Source: a bacterium (lineage in GTDB: Bacteria; Elusimicrobiota; Elusimicrobia; Elusimicrobiales; UBA9959). Taken from it: a stretch of DNA of 5,213 nt. This document shows positions 1 through 5,157 of the stretch, in pieces; positions within the stretch are counted from its first letter, which is position 1, and every line of letters starts with the position of its first letter. A program made the translations under genes and the position numbers. The notes under the pieces are model-generated. The model searched no databases and was not told where the DNA came from. It saw nothing but the letters and a program-made list of their open reading frames with translations. The stretch is from NCBI GenBank assembly GCA_021845705.1, contig JAJZVJ010000215.1, positions 1-5,213 on the forward strand, written 5' to 3'.

Positions 1-42
1 CAAGCCGCGGATATCGAGATGATTTCCGTCAATTCGCGCTGA
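1..42 (+). CDS. Possible 3' end of an upstream gene (13 codons visible)
   Basis: The first frame is open from the window edge and reads QAADIEMISVNSR before a TGA at 40-42. The string is protein-like, and the next 88 bp are AT-rich and non-coding in appearance, as expected after a gene end. Thirteen residues are too few to name a product. The ADIEMIS segment vaguely recalls ACT-domain ends of aspartate kinases, but this is not enough for a call. Another frame stays open to about position 91 and cannot be excluded. Confidence 0.3.
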   Translation, partial: QAADIEMISVNSR

Positions 43-130
43 TAAATAACGGTTCCTTCGCGCGTGGCTATTTTTGTAGAATTTATATGTAGTCCATTCC
101 ATTCTCGTTTTTTTAGTCAATATCTTAACT
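43..130 (+). promoter_or_regulatory. AT-rich leader upstream of glmU
   Basis: This stretch is much richer in A and T than the flanking genes, with T-runs around 71-75 and 108-114, so it probably holds the glmU promoter. I could not find a convincing -35/-10 pair: TATCTT at 121-126 is -10-like but has no matching -35 at 16-18 bp. There is no Shine-Dalgarno just before the glmU ATG. If TATCTT is only background, the true promoter lies elsewhere in the leader or upstream. Confidence 0.3.
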
Positions 131-1525
131 ATGCCAAAAAACAATGATTTCGCGGCGGTGGTGCTGGCGGCCGGCCTCGGCACCAGGATGAAGTCCGACC
201 TGCCCAAGGTCATGCATTACCTCGGGGACATGTCCCTGGCCGAGCGCGCCATACGCAAAGTAGCCGCGCTTAACCCTGAAAAGATAATAGTGATAACGGG
301 CCATAAAGCCGAGATGGTGGAAGCCGAACTCTTAAAAAAACTCGGGCCGGCCATACTCGCCAAAACCGCCTTCGTCAGGCAGAAACTTCTTAAAGGCAGC
401 GGCCGCGCCGTGCAGGAAGCCATGCCGCAGATACGCAGGCATTCGCACGTGCTGGTGCTGTGCGGGGACGCCCCGCTTTTCCGGGTAGAGACCGTTAAGA
501 AGATGCTCGGCTACTATTTCAAGAACTCCCCGGACTGCCTGGTGATGACGGCCGAGCTGGACGAACCCGGCTCTTACGGCCGCGTAAAGCGCAACCACGC
601 CGGGGACGTGGCCGCCATCGTGGAAGCCGCCGACGCGGACGCCTGGGAGAAAGCCATAAAAGAGGTGAACTCAGGCACTTATTTCTTCAGCGTTAAAGCC
701 CTCGCGGACGCCGTGCGCGGGCTGAAGAAGAAAGGCTCGAAGGGCGAATTCTACCTTACCGACGCGGTGGAAAACATAATAGCCGCCGGCGGCACCGCCT
801 CGGCTTTCAGGCTCTCCGACCCCACCGAAATGACCGGCATCAATTCCCGCGCCGACCTGGCCGGCGCCTACGCCATGCTCAACCGGCGCAAAGCGGCCGA
901 CCTGATGGCCTCGGGAGTTACGGTCATAGATCCTTCAAGCACCTATATAGAGGAGAGCGTCGTTATCGGGCGCGATACCGTGGTCTACCCCGGTGTTTTC
1001 ATCAAAGGCTCCACCGTTATAGGGAGCAACTGCAAAATAGGCCCGTACGGGGTCATAGAGGACTGCGTCATAGACGGCGGCGCGGTTATAAAATATTCCT
1101 GCGCGCTTGAATCAAGCCGCGTCCGCGCGGGCGCCATAGTGGGCCCTTTCGCCCGTCTGCGCCCTCTTTCCGACATCGGCTCTTCCGCCGAAATAGGCAA
1201 TTTCGCCGAGGTGAAGAAATCCCGCATAGGGCGCGGCTCCAAGATGCACCACCACAGCTACGTGGGCGACACGGAGATGGGGGAGAAGGTCAATATAGGC
1301 GCGGGCACCATTACCTGCAATTACGACGGAGTTAACAAGAACAGGACTGTCATCGGGGCCGGCGCTTTCATCGGCTCCAACACTAATCTGGTGGCCCCGG
1401 TAACTATCGGGGCCGGGGCTTACACGGCCGCCGGTTCTACCATAACGGAGGACGTCCCGGGCGGCGCGCTTGCCATAGCGCGCGCACGGCAGGTGGTTAA
1501 ACAGCTTAAAAAGAGGAAAAAATGA
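131..1525 (+). CDS. glmU: Bifunctional UDP-GlcNAc pyrophosphorylase / glucosamine-1-phosphate acetyltransferase
   Basis: GlmU acetylates glucosamine-1-phosphate with acetyl-CoA and then uridylylates it to UDP-GlcNAc, the cytosolic precursor of peptidoglycan and lipid A. The N-terminal nucleotidyltransferase (about 1-240) shows LAAGLGTRM at 12-20 followed by PK at 25-26 (R19 and K26 match the E. coli UTP-binding Arg and Lys), KGSGRA at 88-93, the metal aspartate in CGDAPL (D113) and GINSR with N238. The C-terminal left-handed beta-helix (about 265-445) has hexapeptide repeats, RLRP at 342-345, VKK at 361-363 and CNYDG at 396-400. H374 and Y377, in HHHSYVGD, align with catalytic H363 and Y366 of E. 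coli. The 464-residue length is normal for the family (about 456). The tail is basic (KQLKKRKK). ATG 131 is the only usual start after an in-frame TAG at 77-79, and it lacks a Shine-Dalgarno. The gene overlaps prs by 4 bp, so the two are probably translationally coupled. Confidence 0.98.
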   Translation: MPKNNDFAAVVLAAGLGTRMKSDLPKVMHYLGDMSLAERAIRKVAALNPEKIIVITGHKAEMVEAELLKKLGPAILAKTAFVRQKLLKGSGRAVQEAMPQIRRHSHVLVLCGDAPLFRVETVKKMLGYYFKNSPDCLVMTAELDEPGSYGRVKRNHAGDVAAIVEAADADAWEKAIKEVNSGTYFFSVKALADAVRGLKKKGSKGEFYLTDAVENIIAAGGTASAFRLSDPTEMTGINSRADLAGAYAMLNRRKAADLMASGVTVIDPSSTYIEESVVIGRDTVVYPGVFIKGSTVIGSNCKIGPYGVIEDCVIDGGAVIKYSCALESSRVRAGAIVGPFARLRPLSDIGSSAEIGNFAEVKKSRIGRGSKMHHHSYVGDTEMGEKVNIGAGTITCNYDGVNKNRTVIGAGAFIGSNTNLVAPVTIGAGAYTAAGSTITEDVPGGALAIARARQVVKQLKKRKK

Positions 1526-2475
1526 CTCCCGAAATGAGGAAAAAGGGCTCGTTCAAAGTTTTCAGCGGCAACGCGAATCCGGCGCTGGCGAAGAAGATCT
1601 GCGACATACTCGGGGTCCCGCTTTCCGAGACCAGGGTTTCCAAATTCGCCGACGGAGAAATAGACGCGCATATCCTGGAGAACGTGCGCGGCGAGGACTG
1701 CTACGTGGTGCAGCCCACCTGCCCCCCGGTGAACGATAATTTGATGGAGCTCCTTATCCTGATGGACGCGCTGCGCCGCGCTTCCGCCGGCCGCATCACG
1801 GCCGTTCTTCCTTATTACGGCTACGCCCGCGCCGACCGCAAGCCGGCACCGCGCGTGGCCATTACGGCCAAGCTTGTGGCTAACCTTATCACCGAGGCCG
1901 GCGCCAACCGGGTTATTACCATCGACCTGCACGCCGCCCAGATCCAGGGCTTCTTCGACATCCCGCTGGACCACCTTTACGCCCGGCCGGTGGTGCTGGA
2001 CTATATAAAAGGACGCAATTTTGAGAATATGGTGGTGGTTTCCCCCGACGTAGGCAGCGTGGAGCGCGCCCGCTCTTTCGCCAAGCGCCTGGACATGGGC
2101 CTGGTGATCATCGACAAGCGCCGCCCGCGCCCCAACGAGGCCGTGGTGTACAACATCATCGGCGACGTGCAGGGCAAGACCTGCTTCATCTTCGACGACC
2201 TGGTGGACACGGCCGGGACCCTGACGCAGGTGGCCAATTCCATAAAGGGGCAGGGCGCGGCCAGGATAATCGCCGCCGCAACCCACGGGGTGCTCTCGAG
2301 GGACGCCATAGAGAGGATAGACAAATCCCCCATAGAAGAGCTCATCCTGACAGATACTATTCCCGTAAACGCCTCAAAAAGTGCTAAAATAAAGGTAGTA
2401 TCGGTGGCCGCGCTCCTTGCGGAGGCCATTAAACGCAATCACATGGGTGAGTCCATAAGCGAACTTTTCCAGTGA
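1522..2475 (+). CDS. prs: Ribose-phosphate pyrophosphokinase (PRPP synthase)
   Basis: The enzyme transfers pyrophosphate from ATP to ribose-5-phosphate, giving PRPP for purine, pyrimidine, NAD, His and Trp synthesis. Family marks of the class I type are all present: FADGEI at 42-47, YYGYARADRK at 98-107 with the flexible catalytic loop after it, ITAKLVANL at 114-122, DLHAAQIQGFFDIP at 135-148 with the catalytic/metal histidine H137, VVSPDVGSVERAR at 172-184, KRRPRPN at 199-205, and the PRPP-binding loop DDLVDTAGTL at 225-234. Length 317 is standard. The stretch RKPAPRVAITAKL replaces the common RKDRPRVPITAKL, a mild variant. The start is ATG 1522, overlapping the glmU stop as ATGA, with AAGAGG at 1511-1516 five bases upstream. 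The next ATG (1534) has no Shine-Dalgarno, though family N-termini leave it possible. The glmU-prs pairing is conserved and links UDP-GlcNAc supply with nucleotide supply. Confidence 0.98.
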   Translation: MTPEMRKKGSFKVFSGNANPALAKKICDILGVPLSETRVSKFADGEIDAHILENVRGEDCYVVQPTCPPVNDNLMELLILMDALRRASAGRITAVLPYYGYARADRKPAPRVAITAKLVANLITEAGANRVITIDLHAAQIQGFFDIPLDHLYARPVVLDYIKGRNFENMVVVSPDVGSVERARSFAKRLDMGLVIIDKRRPRPNEAVVYNIIGDVQGKTCFIFDDLVDTAGTLTQVANSIKGQGAARIIAAATHGVLSRDAIERIDKSPIEELILTDTIPVNASKSAKIKVVSVAALLAEAIKRNHMGESISELFQ

Positions 2476-2549
2476 CGGTGGTCGTTTTATGAGCGTAGCC
2501 GTTAAAACGGCACAGCCATAGGCTAGTAATATCAGCAGGAGGAATCGAG
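2476..2549 (+). promoter_or_regulatory. Structured leader of rplY with possible pseudoknot
   Basis: The prs-rplY gap can form a 9-bp stem, 2481-2489 with 2503-2511 (G-C, one U-G, then C-G, G-C, four U-A and A-U), enclosing a 13-nt loop. Within that loop TAGCC at 2496-2500 is complementary to GGCTA at 2521-2525, which would make an H-type pseudoknot ending 11 nt before the Shine-Dalgarno. Two alternatives compete with it: hairpin GCCGT (2498-2502) with ACGGC (2507-2511), and AGCC (2514-2517) with GGCT (2521-2524). The Shine-Dalgarno AGGAGGA at 2537-2543 is near-ideal, 6 nt from the ATG. There is no T-run, so this is not an intrinsic terminator. L25 of E. coli is known to repress its own mRNA, so autoregulation is a natural inference, not shown here. 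Confidence 0.5.
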
Positions 2550-3281
2550 ATGCAACAGACTATTTCAGCGGAGTTAAGGGAAAATGCCGGAGTGCGGGCC
2601 AAGCTCAGCGCTTTCAGGGCCGCCGACAAGATCCCGGCCGTGATCTACGGCCAGGAAAAGAAGCCTTTGGCGGTCACCGTCGATTATAAGGCCATCTGCG
2701 CCATAATCAGGAAAGACCCTAACGCCATCATAACGATCAAGTCCCAGGGCGGCGACGATACGGTCATTATAAAGGCCATCCAGCGCCACCCGGTAACCGA
2801 CAAGTACACTCATTTCGACTTCCAGCGCATCTCGCTCACCGAGAAGATCAAGGTGAAGGTGCACGTGAAGCTCGTAGGCGAGTGCTACGGCGCCAAGGTA
2901 CAGGCCGGCCTGGTGGAGCACACCATGCGCGAACTGAACGTCTCCTGCCTGCCTACCGAGATCCCGCACGAGATCGAGCTGGACATCACGGACCTGCATA
3001 TCAACCATTCACTGCGCGTTAAAGATATCAAGGCCGGCAAAGCCGAACTTCTCGACTCTCCCGACCAGATAGTGGTCAGCGTGACCGCGCCGAAGGAAGA
3101 GAAGGTCGAGGCCCCCGTAGCCGGAGCCGTAGCGGAAGGCGCTCAGCCCGAAGTTATAGCCAAGGGCAAGAAGGAAGAGGGTGAGGAAGGCGCGGCCGCT
3201 AAGCCCGCCGCCGGAGCCAAGCCCGCTGCCGGCGCACCTGCCGGCAAGCCCGAGGACAAGAAAGCGGCTCCCAAGAAGTAA
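2550..3281 (+). CDS. rplY: 50S ribosomal protein L25, general stress protein CTC / TL5 type
   Basis: L25 binds 5S rRNA in the central protuberance of the large subunit. The N-terminal 5S-binding domain (about 1-94) carries the family strings DKIPAVIYG at 26-34 and QRHPVTDKYTHFDFQRI at 78-94. The C-terminal beta domain (about 95-180), present in the long CTC/TL5 class, shows LVEHTMRELNVSCLP at 121-135, IPHEIELDI at 138-146 and SLRVKDI at 154-160. Residues 181-243 form a low-complexity tail of Lys, Glu, Ala, Pro and Gly, acidic first and basic at the very end, with KPAAGA repeated in tandem at 218-229. Such tails occur in many long L25 proteins and are probably disordered. ATG 2550 is fixed by the strong AGGAGGA at 2537-2543. 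The position between prs and pth matches ctc in Bacillus. In Bacillus ctc is stress-regulated; no sigma-B-type promoter was seen here. Confidence 0.97.
   Translation: MQQTISAELRENAGVRAKLSAFRAADKIPAVIYGQEKKPLAVTVDYKAICAIIRKDPNAIITIKSQGGDDTVIIKAIQRHPVTDKYTHFDFQRISLTEKIKVKVHVKLVGECYGAKVQAGLVEHTMRELNVSCLPTEIPHEIELDITDLHINHSLRVKDIKAGKAELLDSPDQIVVSVTAPKEEKVEAPVAGAVAEGAQPEVIAKGKKEEGEEGAAAKPAAGAKPAAGAPAGKPEDKKAAPKK
3201..3236 (+). repeat. Tandem 18-bp repeat in the rplY tail (two units)
   Basis: Units 3201-3218 and 3219-3236 differ at only a few positions, and both encode the hexapeptide KPAAGA. A third degenerate continuation (PAGKP) follows. In-frame 18-bp units can expand or contract without breaking the gene, so tail length may vary between strains. 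Confidence 0.75.
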
Positions 3282-3297
3282 AACGGGACGACGCGCC

Positions 3298-3344
3298 GGG
3301 AGCAGAAGTTGGACTTTAACATGTTCGGCTTCTGCTCCTTGCTT
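3298..3344 (+). terminator. Long hairpin between rplY and pth
   Basis: A perfect 10-bp stem pairs 3299-3308 with 3329-3338, and a G-U pair (3298 with 3339) can extend it. Two U-G pairs and then 3311-3314 with 3323-3326 could continue it to about 16 pairs with an 8-nt loop. The trailing sequence TTGCTTTG is only weakly U-rich, so this may be a poor intrinsic terminator, an attenuator, or a 3'-end-protecting structure for the rplY mRNA. The arms are almost purely purine on one side and pyrimidine on the other. Confidence 0.6.
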
Positions 3345-3347
3345 TGA

Positions 3348-3376
3348 GGGACGGTTTTTGGGCCGTATTTTATCCC
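3348..3376 (+). other. Second, weaker inverted repeat before pth
   Basis: ACGG at 3351-3354 pairs with CCGT at 3363-3366 around an 8-nt loop, and outer GGGA (3348-3351) and TCCC (3373-3376) are complementary. It lies between the main hairpin and the pth Shine-Dalgarno. The arms are short, so chance is a real alternative. Confidence 0.25.
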
Positions 3377-3404
3377 ATAACATCCGGAAGGACCGCGAGG
3401 GGGA

Positions 3405-4001
3405 ATGAAAGACAGGATACAGCTGGCGGCCCTGCTGGGGAACCCCGGCAGGGAATACGAGCGGACCAGGCACAATATCGGCTTTATGCTGGCCGACCTG
3501 GCCGCCGCGCGCCTGGCCCCGGACGGGAAGTGGCGCGATTGGAAAGGCCTTGGGCTTTACCTGGAATTCGAAGCCGCCGGACAAAAGGCTTACCTGCTGA
3601 AGCCCCAGACCTACATGAACCTTTCCGGCGACGCGGTGCGCAGTTTTTCGGCCTTCTACAAAATAAAGCCCGCCGCGGTCCTGGCGGCGTACGACGACCT
3701 TGCGCTCCCGTTCGGCAAACTGCGCCTGCGGATGGACGGTTCGGCGGGCTCCCATAACGGCATGGCGTCCGTAATTTCCGCGCTCGGCCCCGGCCTGCCG
3801 CGGCTGAGGCTGGGCATAGGGCCCAGGCCCGCGCATATACCGGGCAAGAATTTCGTTATGTCGGGATTTTCTAAAGAAGAGGGGGCGCGGCTCGCGGATT
3901 TCCTGGACCGGGCTTACGAGGCCATGAAGGCGGCCTTTGAAGACGGCGTGGTCACCGCGATGAACCGCTATAACTATGACGGAGATAAACCCGTACATTA
4001 A
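3405..4001 (+). CDS. pth: Peptidyl-tRNA hydrolase
   Basis: Pth cleaves the ester bond of peptidyl-tRNA released prematurely from ribosomes, recycling tRNA in the cytosol. The signature LGNPGREYERTRHNIGF at 11-27 contains N13 and catalytic H23 (E. coli N10 and H20). YMNLSG at 70-75 gives M71 and N72 (E. coli M67, N68). AYDDLALP at 95-102 supplies D97 (E. coli D93), and GSHNGM at 115-120 supplies N118 (E. coli N114). RLRLGIGPRP at 133-142 is the usual later motif. Length 198 matches the family (about 194). The residue before LGNPG is Leu instead of the common Gly (ALLGNPG), a small departure in the first strand. ATG 3405 follows GAGGGGG at 3397-3403 very closely. The 3' end overlaps the next gene by 26 bp, suggesting co-translation. 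Confidence 0.97.
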   Translation: MKDRIQLAALLGNPGREYERTRHNIGFMLADLAAARLAPDGKWRDWKGLGLYLEFEAAGQKAYLLKPQTYMNLSGDAVRSFSAFYKIKPAAVLAAYDDLALPFGKLRLRMDGSAGSHNGMASVISALGPGLPRLRLGIGPRPAHIPGKNFVMSGFSKEEGARLADFLDRAYEAMKAAFEDGVVTAMNRYNYDGDKPVH

Positions 4002-4209
4002 GGTGTTTTTCGGACTGGTCTTTGTCCTTCTGGGACTGGGCTATATATACAAGCCCGAGATCATAGAGCGCATAAACAGGCTCATAAAAGAGACCTTCCT
4101 TAACGATTCCTATGTGGCGCTGCACCGGAAGAACTGGGGCTTCCTGCTGCTTCTGATCGGAGGCCTGCTGCTCTATATGGGGATCTCCAGAGCGCTGACC
4201 GGTGGGTAA
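3976..4209 (+). CDS. Small protein with two predicted membrane segments, function unknown
   Basis: I do not recognise the family. The 77 residues show two hydrophobic segments, about 8-25 (IKVFFGLVFVLLGLGYIY) and 54-71 (WGFLLLLIGGLLLYMGI), joined by a basic, amphipathic stretch (KPEIIERINRLIKETFLND at 26-44, then HRKNW). The positive-inside rule would place this linker in the cytoplasm and both ends outside. ATG 3976 lies inside pth, 26 bp before its stop, and has no clear Shine-Dalgarno. GTG 4003, just after the pth stop, is an alternative but would delete the first nine residues and also lacks a well-spaced Shine-Dalgarno. The protein-like hydrophobic pattern and tight overlap support a real, pth-coupled gene; a link to pth function is not implied. 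Confidence 0.8.
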   Translation: MTEINPYIKVFFGLVFVLLGLGYIYKPEIIERINRLIKETFLNDSYVALHRKNWGFLLLLIGGLLLYMGISRALTGG

Positions 4210-4227
4210 ATCCGCCTATACGGCTTT

Positions 4228-4256
4228 GGGCCCTTTGGCCCTTGGCTTCTTTTTTC
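4228..4256 (+). terminator. Probable intrinsic terminator of the pth block
   Basis: GGGCC at 4228-4232 pairs with GGCCC at 4237-4241 around CTTT. A T-rich run, including six consecutive T at 4250-4255, begins a few bases later. It follows the membrane-protein stop by about 20 bp. The 5-bp stem is short and the T-run is not immediately adjacent, so termination may be partial. The -35 of the next promoter sits between stem and T-run. Confidence 0.5.
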
Positions 4257-4269
4257 AGCGGTGTATACT
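4242..4269 (+). promoter_or_regulatory. Sigma70-like promoter of the 56-codon gene
   Basis: A TTGGCT -35 at 4242-4247 (four of six consensus positions) stands 16 bp from a TATACT -10 at 4264-4269 (five of six). Transcription would start near 4276, giving a leader of about 37 nt before ATG 4313. This is the best promoter in the window. Confidence 0.65.
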
Positions 4270-4289
4270 ATAGACGGGGAAACTATAGA
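4267..4289 (+). repeat. Direct repeat ACTATAGA, possible operator
   Basis: ACTATAGA occurs at 4267-4274 and again at 4282-4289, offset by 15 bp. Each contains the palindrome CTATAG. The first copy overlaps the -10 and the second lies just after the expected transcription start, a suitable place for a repressor. The two copies could also be chance in an AT-rich patch. Confidence 0.35.
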
Positions 4290-4312
4290 GAACATGGGGC
4301 AGGGGGGTCAGT

Positions 4313-4483
4313 ATGACTTGGGATGAAATAACTAAAAATTACGAGCGGGACGTGAAAGCTAAAAAACTTGAGGCAAGGCGTCCCAAACTGGAAAAGAACT
4401 GGGACGACCTGGTTAAGTCTACGGATAAGCTGGTGTGGCTTTTTTCGTACTCCAGCGGGGTGAAACCACAGCCTAAAAGGTAA
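4313..4483 (+). CDS. Small charged protein of 56 residues, function unknown
   Basis: I do not recognise this protein. It starts MTWDEITKNYERD, continues with a highly charged, Lys-rich stretch likely to be helical (about 4-40), and then has a more hydrophobic, aromatic segment VWLFSYSS at 41-48 and a basic end KPQPKR. Tryptophans at 3, 30 and 42 are notable for so short a chain. No signal peptide and no full membrane helix are seen. The case for a real gene is strong: its own promoter at 4242-4269, AGGGGGG at 4301-4307 five bases before the ATG, and a terminator starting 17 bp after the TAA. Lys is mostly AAA, unlike the GC-rich housekeeping genes upstream, hinting at a different expression class or origin. 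A cytosolic regulatory or protein-binding role is conceivable, but there is no direct evidence. Confidence 0.72.
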   Translation: MTWDEITKNYERDVKAKKLEARRPKLEKNWDDLVKSTDKLVWLFSYSSGVKPQPKR

Positions 4484-4500
4484 TTGCGGCGGCCGTGCTT

Positions 4501-4538
4501 CCCGGGACCTGCTTCAGGGCGGTCCCGGGCTTATTTTT
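4501..4538 (+). terminator. Strong intrinsic terminator between convergent genes
   Basis: CCCGGGACC at 4501-4509 pairs perfectly with GGTCCCGGG at 4521-4529 around an 11-nt loop, followed by CTTATTTTT at 4530-4538. This is a classic rho-independent terminator for the 56-codon gene. The T-run overlaps the stop codon of the opposite gene. In the reverse direction the stem is not followed by Ts, so it would at most pause transcription from that side. Confidence 0.8.
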
Positions 4539-4956
4539 CCACGGCGTCCAGATCTATTTCAACGCCCTTGCTGATGAAGTTGACCCGGTCTTTGATCGTC
4601 CCTTTTAGGTCTCCCCTTTTAATTACCCCCAGCTGCCCGTGGGTGTTCAGGAGCGCGTCCAGGTAGATCTTGCGCGTAAGCAGGTCCGGCATTATCAGGC
4701 TGCCGGGAGTCAACTCAAATTTGACCGGGAAAACAGGGTTTATTATCTTTTTTACCGCCACCGGCACCCCGCCTTCGTTCCTTGCCACCACAAAAAGCAT
4801 GCTGTTCGGACCGGGAAGGGCCGGAACGATGTCGGCGGACACTTCCACCGTTCCCGTAACCCTGAAAAAATATTTAAGAGCCGTCTGGTAGCCGTAGCGC
4901 CAGGCCAAAAAGCCCGCCGCGGCTAAAAGCACCAGCCAGGCCAATCTCTTGAGCAT
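4531..4956 (-). CDS. Membrane-anchored protein resembling the C-terminal domain of CcmI-type cytochrome c biogenesis proteins
   Basis: The 141-residue protein begins with a basic tip and one hydrophobic segment (about 5-19, LAWLVLLAAAGFLAW), a signal anchor or uncleaved signal, so the remainder (about 34-141) should be extracytoplasmic. That part reads GTVEVSADIVPALPGPNSML at 35-54, then FVVARNEGGVPVAVKKI, FPVKFELTPGSLIMPD at 76-91 and GDLKGTI at 115-121. From family knowledge, this order (beta strand with LFVxAR, then PxAVKxI, then FPxxFxL, then a Met-Pro turn, then GDLxG) matches the C-terminal domain of CcmI/CycH-like proteins, which normally follows TPR repeats. Here no TPRs are present and no ccm genes are in view, so a cytochrome role is only an inference from resemblance. 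ATG 4956 has no Shine-Dalgarno. It converges on the 56-codon gene. Confidence 0.8.
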   Translation of the reverse strand: MLKRLAWLVLLAAAGFLAWRYGYQTALKYFFRVTGTVEVSADIVPALPGPNSMLFVVARNEGGVPVAVKKIINPVFPVKFELTPGSLIMPDLLTRKIYLDALLNTHGQLGVIKRGDLKGTIKDRVNFISKGVEIDLDAVEK

Positions 4957-5145
4957 AATATAATTTTACAAAATAACCGTATTTATAACTGTAATTGTTT
5001 GCCCGGTCCAAACCGGCCGCGGTCCGCGAATAGCCGCAGGCCGAAAGCGGCCAGAAGGAACCGGAAAGAGCTTTTTAGCAGACCGTTAAGGCGTTCTATG
5101 ACATATTCTGTTAATAATCATTTAACATTCCTTTTATTGACTTAG
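4957..5145. other. Intergenic region between divergent genes
   Basis: About 190 bp without a convincing gene. It has a GC-rich centre (5001-5070) with small inverted repeats, for example GGCCG (5039-5043) with CGGCC (5048-5052), and CGGTCC twice (5004-5009, 5020-5025). An AT-rich block at 5098-5140 follows and is likely promoter DNA for the rightward gene. A 15-codon frame from ATG 5098 (AAGG at 5088-5091) ends at TAG 5143-5145. It encodes MTYSVNNHLTFLLLT and may be a leader peptide or noise. Confidence 0.45.
4982..5010 (-). promoter_or_regulatory. Possible promoter of the - strand gene
   Basis: On the - strand, TGGACC (5010-5005, four of six) is 17 bp from TATAAA (4987-4982, five of six). 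The start point would be near 4975, giving an approximately 19-nt AT-rich leader without a Shine-Dalgarno. A 12-bp palindrome (ATTTT, AC, AAAAT at 4963-4974) lies in that leader and could be an operator or chance. Confidence 0.4.
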
Positions 5146-5146
5146 A

Positions 5147-5154
5147 GGGGGGGG
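5147..5154 (+). repeat. Homopolymeric tract of eight G
   Basis: Eight consecutive G sit between a TTGACT hexamer (5137-5142) and the first codons of the apparent rightward gene. Such tracts are prone to slippage in replication and in sequencing. It could act as a spacer element or as part of a Shine-Dalgarno. Confidence 0.85.
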
Positions 5155-5157
5155 TGT

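Noticed and set aside
74..105. Promoter for glmU using TTGTAG as -35
   Set aside because: No acceptable -10 lies 16-18 bp downstream; the nearest candidates match fewer than four consensus positions or are misspaced.
1420..2286. 288-codon open frame on the - strand
   Set aside because: It lies fully antisense to the end of glmU and most of prs, whose motifs are unmistakable. Its His/Val/Gly-rich composition is typical of antisense frames in GC-rich genes.
2498..2511. prs terminator at the GCCGT/ACGGC hairpin
   Set aside because: There is no T-run after the stem, and a perfect rplY Shine-Dalgarno follows closely, so a leader structure fits better.
3344..3757. 137-codon + strand frame overlapping the pth start
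   Set aside because: It is the alternative frame of pth; its protein is Arg/Pro/Gly-rich with no family features, while the pth frame holds all catalytic residues.
3009..3998. 329-codon open frame on the - strand
   Set aside because: It covers the end of rplY, the intergenic hairpin and pth in antisense, has no recognisable motif, and is Arg/Gly-rich as expected for a shadow frame.
4484..4926. + strand frames opposite the 4531-4956 gene
   Set aside because: They run through the terminator or antisense to the - strand gene, and their Ser/Arg-rich or His/Arg-rich products lack domain features. The - strand frame has a clear anchor and domain pattern.
4983..5117. - strand frame of 44 residues, including LKSSFRFLLAAFGLRLF
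   Set aside because: It looks somewhat protein-like but has no ATG, GTG or TTG start and sits where the promoter of the - strand gene is expected. It could be a relic, but chance in a GC-rich patch is simpler.
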